DNA of 24,870 bases from JAKQLP01 sp964562165 (GTDB taxonomy: Bacteria > Patescibacteriota > Dojkabacteria > B142 > OLB20), in assembly GCA_964562165.1 (NCBI GenBank), contig CAZLRZ010000008.1, positions 1-24,870 on the forward strand, written 5' to 3'. The position numbers and the translations under genes are program-made. Below, piece by piece: positions 1-5,651 of this stretch. How positions within the stretch are numbered: position 1 is the stretch's first letter; each line of letters opens with the position of its first letter. Below the pieces are notes generated by a model. It was not told the DNA's origin. It did not search any database and saw only the letters and a list, made by a program, of their open reading frames with translations.

Positions 1-327
1 ATCATCAAATGACTTATCATTTTTATATTTATTATGTTTTCGATAATAATCAATTAGGTGGTTACGAGCTATGCGGTAAATCCAGGCTCCGATGCTGATT
101 CCTTGCCATTTAAAATCATCAATTGTTTTGTAAACTTTTTCAAAAACTTCTGAGGTAAGATCTTCTGCAGTTTCTTTATTGGTAACTTTTTTTTGGAGGA
201 AATCTAAGATCTTTGGCCTAAATACCTTGTATAGGGAATCGAAGTCAGCTTTTGAATACTTACTTTTATTAACAATTTTATCAATTTGTTTTTGACTGAA
301 ACCTTCTATGGTTGCCTTGATTAAAAT
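1..327 (-). CDS. ECF-type RNA polymerase sigma factor, partial, no normal start codon
   Basis: The reverse strand from 327 down to 1 is open for 109 codons and continues past the window edge. It encodes sigma-70 region 2: FDSLYKVFRPKILDFL, then ETAEDLTSEVFEKVYK, then GAWIYRIARNHLIDYYRK. This is the core-RNAP-binding and -10-recognition module of ECF sigma factors, so the product should direct RNA polymerase to a subset of promoters. Region 4 would lie outside the window. The reading frame begins directly after the TAA of the MurF-like gene, in the same frame, and contains no ATG, GTG or TTG. The first possible starts are ATT (325-327) or an ATA seven codons in, with an AAGG 5 nt before that ATA. 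Rare-codon initiation, coupling to the upstream gene, or a sequence error at the TAA are all possible. Family assignment is firm; the start is not. Confidence 0.82.
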   Translation of the reverse strand, partial: MLIKATIEGFSQKQIDKIVNKSKYSKADFDSLYKVFRPKILDFLQKKVTNKETAEDLTSEVFEKVYKTIDDFKWQGISIGAWIYRIARNHLIDYYRKHNKYKNDKSFDD

Positions 328-1122
328 TTAAGATTCTTCTTCACTTAATACTCCTCTTACATTTTTTACTAATTTTAGAGGCATTTCAAATTTTAGCAAA
401 GAATATAAGGCTTCCATAATAGGTATGCCTTTTACAATTGCAACAGATAATGCAGCAGCAATGCTTTCATATTTTATCATAGGAATGAACTGAGTTTGGA
501 CTTCGTACTCTTTATCTAGATGTTTTACAATCAATTTATTCTTTTCGGCAACTCGATATTGTAAGTCTGGCATTTCAAATCCCTTTTCACCTTCGCCAAA
601 AACAAAAACCTTTTCATAAGTTCCGATAATCTTTTCAACAAGACTTAAATCCTGACTATTTAGAACTATCCAACCTGATTTCTTTTTCGTGTTTTTTATC
701 AAATTCTCTAGGATTTTCAAATCTTTATTAAAATGAGTGACTATCAAGATATCAGGAGTAACAAAGGAAGACCAATATTTTGCAGTATCATCCTTTGTGT
801 AATTCAAGTTTAGGATCATACTTTGAGGGTTTGATCCGCCAAAAGTAAGCCTGAAATTTGACCTCATTAATAAAAAGATCCAACTTAAAACCGATCTTTT
901 TTTATCTTCATACCCAAGAATCGTTAGTGGAACGGTGAAATCCCACCAGGGGCTATTCAGCATTTTCCTAACAGTAAATTTGGAATGGAGTAGGGTATAG
1001 GTCAAATCTTTGACTATACTTGTGTCGTACCAGCCAGTCACTACGACCATTTCCATTTTATGCTTTCTGATCGCAAATTTTGAAAGATATTTGAGTTTTT
1101 GTTTTAGAATTAATCTAAACAT
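328..1122 (-). CDS. MurF-like Mur-ligase homolog with degenerate ATP-binding loop (probable pseudo-enzyme)
   Basis: This 264-residue protein resembles the central domain of MurF/MurC-family ligases, which join amino acids to UDP-MurNAc in the cytoplasm. A basic N-terminus (LILKQKLKYLSKFAIRKHK) leads into MVVVTGWYDTSIVKDL at about residues 25-40, which sits where Mur ligases have TGSxGKTSTK. The Gly-Lys of the P-loop is replaced by Tyr-Asp. The usual acidic ExG segment reads LNLNY (about 104-108). PDILIVTHFNKDL (123-135) matches the PDIGVITNIxxxHL segment, WIVLNSQD matches the AVLNxDD segment, and YESIAAALSVAIVKGIP (218-234) matches the NxxNxxAAxAVAxxLGI helix. The C-terminal Rossmann domain and the MurF N-terminal domain are absent (MurF is about 450 residues). 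It lies 14 bp after murA in the dcw run. Catalysis looks lost; a scaffolding or regulatory role is inference. Confidence 0.6.
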   Translation of the reverse strand: MFRLILKQKLKYLSKFAIRKHKMEMVVVTGWYDTSIVKDLTYTLLHSKFTVRKMLNSPWWDFTVPLTILGYEDKKRSVLSWIFLLMRSNFRLTFGGSNPQSMILNLNYTKDDTAKYWSSFVTPDILIVTHFNKDLKILENLIKNTKKKSGWIVLNSQDLSLVEKIIGTYEKVFVFGEGEKGFEMPDLQYRVAEKNKLIVKHLDKEYEVQTQFIPMIKYESIAAALSVAIVKGIPIMEALYSLLKFEMPLKLVKNVRGVLSEEES

Positions 1123-1136
1123 ATTTAATATTTAAC

Positions 1137-2420
1137 TTATAATTTAACAATATCAGCTCCTAGTTTTCGGTAATTTTCCACAAGGTCAGGGTATCTTCGC
1201 ATTAGCGAATCTTCAGAATCTTCTAAAATGGTTGTTCCATCTGCAGAAAGGGCTGCTAAAAATAATGCCATGGTTGCTTGAATAATGTTTGGCGCAAAAA
1301 TCTTTGCAGCTTTAAACTGAGTTGGACCAAAGGTAATTATTCTTAGCGGATCCGCCATTATCACTTTAGCTTTCATTTTTGCCAATTCTTCCACAAAAAA
1401 GAACGCATATTCATAAAATGAATTGTGAAAAATCATGCTCCCTTTTGCTTTTAGGGCAGCGACAACTGCTACATGGACAAAATCAGGAGGCAAGAATGGC
1501 CAAGCGAAGGCTTTTACATCAAGGATGTCGCCACGAACTGTCAAAGCGCACTCCATCTTTTGATTCCCATCAACATAAATATCTTTATCTTTTACTCTTA
1601 CTTTAATACCAATTTTCTCAAAGAATTGAAAAATCATCTGCATATGTTCTGGGATTCCGTTTCTAATTGTAATTTCCCCACCAGTCAAAGCGGCTGCGGC
1701 AATGTATCCTCCAATGTCCAAATGATCAGGAATCACTGTCCATTCAACACCACCAAGCCTTTCTACACCTTCTATTGTTAATTTATTGGAACCAATTCCA
1801 TAGATTTTTGCGCCCATTGCGTTGAGCATATTGCACAAATCTTGGGTATGAGGTTCTGATGCGGCATTATATATTTCAGTTATTCCTTTTGTAAGCACGG
1901 CAAGCATAATTGTATTTTCTGTGCCTGTTACTGATGGGAACCATGACCAGATCTTTGTAGCATGCAATCTATCCGCTTCTAAATAATAGCCCTTTTCTCT
2001 AACATACTTTGCACCCATCTGCACCATATTATCTATAAATGCATCAAGTGGCCTTGTTCCTAACTTACATCCACCGGGCATAGGCATATGAGCCTTTTTA
2101 AATCTAACAAGTAGAGGACCCATAAACATAACCGAGGCCTTTGCCTTTTGTGAAAGGATTGGGTCGATCTCGTACGTGTTCAAACCTTTTGCTACGATTT
2201 TTATTGTATTCCCTTCGTCAAGATATGAAATTCTACCGCCAAGTTGCTTAACGATTTTAAGCATCAGCCTTACGTCAGAGCTTTTGGGGACATTCTTAAT
2301 AATGACCGGCTCATCTGTTAACAAAGCCGCAGGAATTAATTTTAAAATCGAATTTTTATTTGGAACAGGATCAATAGTTCCCTTCAAAGGTTTACCACCA
2401 ACAATTTTATATGTTGCCAT
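1137..2420 (-). CDS. murA: UDP-N-acetylglucosamine 1-carboxyvinyltransferase
   Basis: MurA transfers enolpyruvate from PEP to UDP-GlcNAc, the first committed cytoplasmic step of peptidoglycan synthesis. At 427 residues it is full length (E. coli 419). Visible active-site features are Lys22-Asn23 in VPNKNSILK, the PGGCKLGTRP loop with Cys118 (E. coli Cys115, the residue alkylated by fosfomycin) and Arg123, and Asp313 in FLPPDFVH at the place of FPTDMQ. The C-terminal YPDLVENYRKLGADI matches the family's RxxxxxKLRxLGA ending. The loop around Asp313 and the segment PDHLDIGGYIAAAA are divergent (usually PDRIExGTY). It lies between the PBP (46 bp upstream) and the MurF-like gene (14 bp downstream) and is probably co-transcribed with them. 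No Shine-Dalgarno sequence is seen. EPSP synthase (AroA) is the related alternative, but the PGGC loop favours MurA. Confidence 0.85.
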   Translation of the reverse strand: MATYKIVGGKPLKGTIDPVPNKNSILKLIPAALLTDEPVIIKNVPKSSDVRLMLKIVKQLGGRISYLDEGNTIKIVAKGLNTYEIDPILSQKAKASVMFMGPLLVRFKKAHMPMPGGCKLGTRPLDAFIDNMVQMGAKYVREKGYYLEADRLHATKIWSWFPSVTGTENTIMLAVLTKGITEIYNAASEPHTQDLCNMLNAMGAKIYGIGSNKLTIEGVERLGGVEWTVIPDHLDIGGYIAAAALTGGEITIRNGIPEHMQMIFQFFEKIGIKVRVKDKDIYVDGNQKMECALTVRGDILDVKAFAWPFLPPDFVHVAVVAALKAKGSMIFHNSFYEYAFFFVEELAKMKAKVIMADPLRIITFGPTQFKAAKIFAPNIIQATMALFLAALSADGTTILEDSEDSLMRRYPDLVENYRKLGADIVKL

Positions 2421-2466
2421 TTTTTAATATTTTAAAAAGTTAAATATATTAAACGAAAAATATTTA

Positions 2467-3693
2467 TTAATATGACGGGACTTTAAGATAATCTTTAATC
2501 GCCATCAAAGTATCAAGCCACAAAATACGGGCATTTGACGAAGACAATTCTCCAACTTGAGGTTTTTCAAGTTTTAGTAACATCACAAAGGTTTTAGAAG
2601 GCGAGGCATCAAATCCCATAAAAGTAGCATTGATTTCGCTTGAGTATCCGGCTCTATCAGTATATGGGATAAGCGCCGTACCTGACTTTAGACCAATATC
2701 ATATTTCGCTAATTCTTTATATTTCTTTTCCATAAGCTGATTTAGATAGACCTTGTGCATCATTGCCTGCATCGTTTCCGCAGTTTCAGTTTTGATAGGC
2801 TTATTAAGTACTTTAGGATTAAAAACTGTAACATTATTTTCTGCATCAACTACCTTTTCCACAATNNNNNNNNNNNNNNNNNNNNNNNNNNNNNNNNNNN
2901 NNNNNNNNNNNNNNNNNNNNNNNNNNNNNNNNNNNNNNNNNNNNNNNNNNNNNNNNNNNNNNNNNATTGCCTGAAGTGTTTTATCAATAGTAGTGTAAAG
3001 TGTTGATCCTTGTTGAGATTCTATGTAGTCGGAATCCGAAACCGTGATTGGGTTTCCAAAACTATCAAATTCAGAAGAGGCAACACCTTCGATTGGTTTT
3101 AAAGTCCCGTCCCAATATTGTTCAACACCCCATACACCCTTTGCTTCTTCATCGTAAAGACCTACGTATCCTAAGAGCTGGCTTGCCATTCGACCTTCAG
3201 GGTAGACTCTGCGGTTAACGTACTCAAATTGAATGCCTGTAATGTATTTATCTTTTGCGTCACTTTTTAATTCTAGCAATTTGTTTTTGGCGTCTAGAGA
3301 AATCTTGGTGCCTATTTTAATCCAGAGTGCCTTGGTATCGAATTTTGCAATTAGTTCTTCTTCTGGGATTTCAAGGATTTTACTTACTTTTGAATAAAAT
3401 TCACTTCGAGTTTGATCGCCCCTGCTTTCAGCGGACTGAATTTCGGGAAGCCATATAAACACATTGTATCTAGGTTCAGAATAGGCAAGGGTTGAGCCGT
3501 CCTTAGCTAAAATACTTCCTCTTATGGATGGTAATTTTATATCTTTGTATCTTTCGTTTGCGATTGCAACATAGCGTTCACTGTCAAAGACTTGCCAGTT
3601 AACTAGTAGAGCAACAATCGAAAGTCCTAGAACTATGAAGAAAAAACGGATGAACTTAACTTTCTTTTTTTGTATGTCGTTAACAACATCCAT
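2467..3693 (-). CDS. ftsI: Class B penicillin-binding protein (FtsI/PBP2 type), interrupted by a scaffold gap
   Basis: This is a septal or elongation transpeptidase that cross-links peptidoglycan outside the membrane. The N-terminus has a basic start and one membrane anchor (about residues 13-32, FIRFFFIVLGLSIVALLVNW). It is followed by the PBP dimerisation domain (KLPSIRGSILAKDGSTLAYS; RVYPEGRMASQLLGYVG; GVWGVEQYWDGTL) and TLYTTIDKTLQA, which leads into the transpeptidase domain. After the gap come PIKTETAETMQAMM and the KSGTA box (GLKSGTALIPYTDRAGYSSE). The catalytic SxxK and the SxN motif are not visible. They belong between those parts, so the 100 N stand for a longer missing piece; FtsI-type enzymes are usually 550-700 residues. 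Position directly after the ftsL-like gene (5 bp) supports FtsI over PBP2. No PASTA domain follows the KSGTA region. Confidence 0.85.
   Translation of the reverse strand: MDVVNDIQKKKVKFIRFFFIVLGLSIVALLVNWQVFDSERYVAIANERYKDIKLPSIRGSILAKDGSTLAYSEPRYNVFIWLPEIQSAESRGDQTRSEFYSKVSKILEIPEEELIAKFDTKALWIKIGTKISLDAKNKLLELKSDAKDKYITGIQFEYVNRRVYPEGRMASQLLGYVGLYDEEAKGVWGVEQYWDGTLKPIEGVASSEFDSFGNPITVSDSDYIESQQGSTLYTTIDKTLQAXXXXXXXXXXXXXXXXXXXXXXXXXXXXXXXXXXIVEKVVDAENNVTVFNPKVLNKPIKTETAETMQAMMHKVYLNQLMEKKYKELAKYDIGLKSGTALIPYTDRAGYSSEINATFMGFDASPSKTFVMLLKLEKPQVGELSSSNARILWLDTLMAIKDYLKVPSY
2866..2965. other. Scaffold gap of 100 N inside the PBP gene
   Basis: Exactly 100 N is a conventional placeholder, not a measured length. 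The flanking sequences do not overlap each other, unlike the second gap. The missing DNA should carry the SxxK and SxN motifs of the transpeptidase domain, probably several hundred bases. Confidence 0.95.
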
Positions 3694-3698
3694 TTTTA

Positions 3699-3986
3699 TT
3701 AATCCATTGCCGATATATTTAATTCGTCAGGATTCAAAAATACTATATTTTTTTGTTGTAGAGTTTTGTCTTCGGATAAGCCTTCGAGTACTACTTTATT
3801 TGATCGAAGTTCAAGGATTTGCGCTTTAAGAATTTCATTTTCAACCTTTAATTCGTTTTGCTGTCCACGGATGTCGCTAAGTTGCTGGCCATTAGTACCA
3901 ACTGTAGAAAGTATGAAGAGCTGTGCAGATACGAAGATTACCGTGAGTAAACCCAGAGTAAAAAACCAGATATTTAATTTTTTCAT
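3699..3986 (-). CDS. ftsL: FtsL/FtsB-like division protein (one membrane helix plus coiled coil)
   Basis: A 95-residue bitopic protein: a two-lysine start, one hydrophobic helix (about residues 5-28, IWFFTLGLLTVIFVSAQLFI), then a heptad-like stretch rich in Leu, Glu, Lys and Gln (about 36-75, including NELKVENEILKAQILEL) predicted to form an extracytoplasmic coiled coil. FtsL and FtsB form such coiled coils and link FtsQ to the FtsW-FtsI synthase at the septum. Sequence similarity in this family is weak, so the call rests on topology, size and its place between rsmH (12 bp) and ftsI (5 bp), the classical dcw position of ftsL. The FtsB/DivIC name is equally possible from sequence alone. Confidence 0.68.
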   Translation of the reverse strand: MKKLNIWFFTLGLLTVIFVSAQLFILSTVGTNGQQLSDIRGQQNELKVENEILKAQILELRSNKVVLEGLSEDKTLQQKNIVFLNPDELNISAMD

Positions 3987-3998
3987 AATGGCAGTATA

Positions 3999-4925
3999 TT
4001 AAATTTTACTTATGGCTCTTAGTTTTGCGCTATGACTTTTGGAGTTATGTGCAAGCTCCGTCATAGATGCCTTTAGTAATTTAGTTAAATAGTTAATTTT
4101 ATAAGTGCTTTTTAATTCATTGAAATATTCCTTAACAATTCTATCTTCGCCTGAATGGAAGCTGATTATTACGAGATTCCCTCCTGGGGCCAGTGCTTCG
4201 AAAGCCTGGGGCAGCAATTGCTTTAAATTGTATAACTCATGATTAACAGCAATTCGCAAGGCTTGAAACACTTTGGCCTCAGGATGTTTATTTGTACCTG
4301 TGCGCGATTTGAAAGGTACAATTTTCTGAATAATTTCCCTTAGCTGTATAGTTTTAGTGATTGGACTTACTAGCCTTATTTCCGATATTTCTTTGCTTAA
4401 TCTTTTAGCAAAAATTACATCCCCGAGTTCAAAGAATAACTTTTCCAATTCTTTTTGGTATAAGCCATTTAGCAAATCGGATGCTTTTACTGTTAAACCT
4501 TTTTCCATTCTCATATCAAGATCAGCATCTTCCAGATAGCTTAATCCTAAGCCACTTTTGTATTGATCTGTTGCTAATCCTAAATCTGCTAAAAGCCCAT
4601 CAATACTATTAATATTGTGTGCTTTTAAAACATCTGCAAGATTAGCAAAGTTTTTGTTTGATAGAATTATTGTTAAAGAGCCCTGACTACTTATGAAATC
4701 CCCATTAACCTCTTTAAACTCTCCAAACTGTTCTTTTGCATTTTCTATGGATTTCAAATCCTTATCTAACCCTATTAATGTCCCTTTATTGTTTAATTTT
4801 TTTAATATTTCTTTAAAATGTCCTGCGCCCCCCAATGTTACATCGACTATTGTTTTCCCTTCGCTTACTCCTAGATATTCAATTGCTTCTTTTAGCATTA
4901 CAGGTATATGTTTGTATTCAGTCAT
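3999..4925 (-). CDS. rsmH: 16S rRNA (cytosine(1402)-N(4))-methyltransferase
   Basis: RsmH (MraW) uses S-adenosylmethionine to N4-methylate C1402 of 16S rRNA in the decoding centre. The 308-residue length is typical. Family motifs run in order: HIPVMLKEAIEYL at the N-terminus, IVDVTLGGAGHFKEIL (SAM-binding motif I), LIGLDKD, GLLADLGLATDQ, LSYLEDADLDMRME, KHPEAKVFQALRIAVNHEL and VISFHSGEDRIVKEYF (usually ISFHSLEDRIVK). The final KSHSAKLRAISKI matches the SAKLRxxxK ending. It starts 6 bp after mraZ, with no Shine-Dalgarno sequence, and belongs to the mraZ transcript. Confidence 0.95.
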   Translation of the reverse strand: MTEYKHIPVMLKEAIEYLGVSEGKTIVDVTLGGAGHFKEILKKLNNKGTLIGLDKDLKSIENAKEQFGEFKEVNGDFISSQGSLTIILSNKNFANLADVLKAHNINSIDGLLADLGLATDQYKSGLGLSYLEDADLDMRMEKGLTVKASDLLNGLYQKELEKLFFELGDVIFAKRLSKEISEIRLVSPITKTIQLREIIQKIVPFKSRTGTNKHPEAKVFQALRIAVNHELYNLKQLLPQAFEALAPGGNLVIISFHSGEDRIVKEYFNELKSTYKINYLTKLLKASMTELAHNSKSHSAKLRAISKI

Positions 4926-4931
4926 TTCGTT

Positions 4932-5354
4932 TTACTTTAATAATTGTTCGGCAAGATCAGGTGCAGTTTTTACGATCTCGTTTAATTTATTTTCCCATAA
5001 TTTTTTATCCCAAATTTCGACCCAATCTTTAATTGCAATAAAAACAATGTCCGTTTCTATTTGCGCATAAGATAAAAGACTATTCGGCAAAACGAACCTC
5101 CCCTGCGAATCTAATTCCAGTTCAAAGGCGCCGCCAAATATAAATCTTTTTGTATCTCGAAGACTAAGAGATAAAATTGATTTTTCGTTTATTAAATTTT
5201 CAAATGACGACCAATGTGACTTGTCCATTAGCAAAAGGCAACCTTCGTAACCTCTTGATAAAAACAACCCATCTTTTAGCTCGTCTCTAATTTTTTTGGG
5301 TATAGCTATCCGATTTTTATCAGTTAGCCTACCATCGAATTCACCTATCAACAT
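4932..5354 (-). CDS. mraZ: Transcriptional regulator MraZ
   Basis: MraZ is a ring-forming DNA-binding protein of the SpoVT/AbrB fold that controls the dcw operon by binding short direct repeats in its own promoter. This 140-residue copy has both half domains: GEFDGRLTDKNRIAIPKKIR near the N-terminus (usually DxKGRxxIPxxxR; here Asn replaces the Gly) and ELELDSQGRFVLPNSLL at about residue 78, followed by VFIAIKDWVEIWDKKLWE, the conserved IEIWxxxxW tail. It is the first gene of the minus-strand dcw run, 6 bp ahead of rsmH. Three matching repeats lie 120-145 bp upstream and are listed separately. No Shine-Dalgarno sequence precedes the ATG. Confidence 0.95.
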   Translation of the reverse strand: MLIGEFDGRLTDKNRIAIPKKIRDELKDGLFLSRGYEGCLLLMDKSHWSSFENLINEKSILSLSLRDTKRFIFGGAFELELDSQGRFVLPNSLLSYAQIETDIVFIAIKDWVEIWDKKLWENKLNEIVKTAPDLAEQLLK

Positions 5355-5428
5355 GGTGGGAAATATGATGAGTTAGAAGTTTTGAAGCAGTGTAGAACTT
5401 GTAGCAAAAATACTTAATAGTGCAGACT

Positions 5429-5458
5429 CCAAAAACTAAAATATTTATAAGTTTTTGG
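5429..5458. repeat. Inverted repeat between mraZ and its upstream boxes
   Basis: CCAAAAACT (5429-5437) and AGTTTTTGG (5450-5458) are perfect 9-bp arms around a 12-nt AT loop. On the minus strand the loop contains TATAAAT, a possible -10 box for mraZ. The element could be a DNA operator or a hairpin in the 5' leader of the mraZ transcript. There is no downstream T-run of the kind a terminator needs beyond the arm itself. Confidence 0.55.
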
Positions 5459-5473
5459 TTTTTGTATTTAGTT

Positions 5474-5499
5474 TCACCATACTTCACCACCTGTCACCA
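5474..5499 (-). promoter_or_regulatory. Probable MraZ operator: three TGGTGA boxes at 10-bp period
   Basis: Read on the minus strand, TGGTGA occurs three times without mismatch (5499-5494, 5489-5484, 5479-5474), each separated by 4 bp, giving an exact 10-bp period and so the same helix face. MraZ proteins are known to bind direct repeats of this layout (TGGGN boxes every 10 bp in E. coli; AAAGTG-type boxes in mycoplasmas). The location in the intergenic region upstream of mraZ supports autoregulation. The boxes also sit about 130 bp upstream of the predicted start site of the divergent surface-protein gene, so both directions could be affected. The exact box sequence differs from the described ones, so assignment to MraZ is inference. 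Confidence 0.75.
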
Positions 5500-5590
5500 C
5501 TATAAAACATTTAAAAAAGATTTACAACAATAAAAGGTCAGAAAAATATCCGAAACTATACCGAACCCCATATCATCCCCGCAAGAATAA

Positions 5591-5620
5591 TTGCCGAAAG
5601 ATGTATCTATCTGTTACAAT
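5591..5620 (+). promoter_or_regulatory. Promoter of the surface-protein gene
   Basis: TTGCCG (5591-5596), an 18-bp spacer, then TACAAT (5615-5620) preceded by TG-T (extended -10). Transcription would begin near 5627, about 21 nt before the ATG at 5648. This also argues against translation starting at the TTG at 5591, which would lie inside the -35 box. Confidence 0.5.
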
Positions 5621-5630
5621 CCAAGCATAA

Positions 5631-5651
5631 ATGTTAAATTTTCCCTCATGA
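5631..5651 (+). other. Possible six-codon leader ORF ending on the surface-protein start
   Basis: ATG at 5631 opens a six-codon frame (MLNFPS) whose TGA overlaps the ATG of the downstream gene as ATGA. The ATG lies only a few bases after the predicted transcription start. Translational coupling is possible, but such overlaps also arise by chance. Confidence 0.25.

Noticed and set aside
1473..1781. 102-codon open frame on the plus strand
   Set aside because: It lies wholly inside murA on the other strand, has no family features and no promoter; a shadow frame.
2866..2965. First 100-N gap as a false gap like the second
   Set aside because: Its flanks share no extended overlap, and the missing PBP motifs show that real sequence is absent.
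4693..5070. 125-codon plus-strand frame across the rsmH-mraZ junction
   Set aside because: It is antisense to two conserved genes, and its composition mirrors them.
5429..5458. Intrinsic terminator
   Set aside because: The stem is AT-rich with a 12-nt loop and lies upstream of genes in both directions, with no gene end nearby to terminate.
5591..5647. TTG at 5591 as the start of the surface protein
   Set aside because: It would lie in the -35 box and put 19 polar residues before a clear signal anchor; ATG at 5648 fits better.
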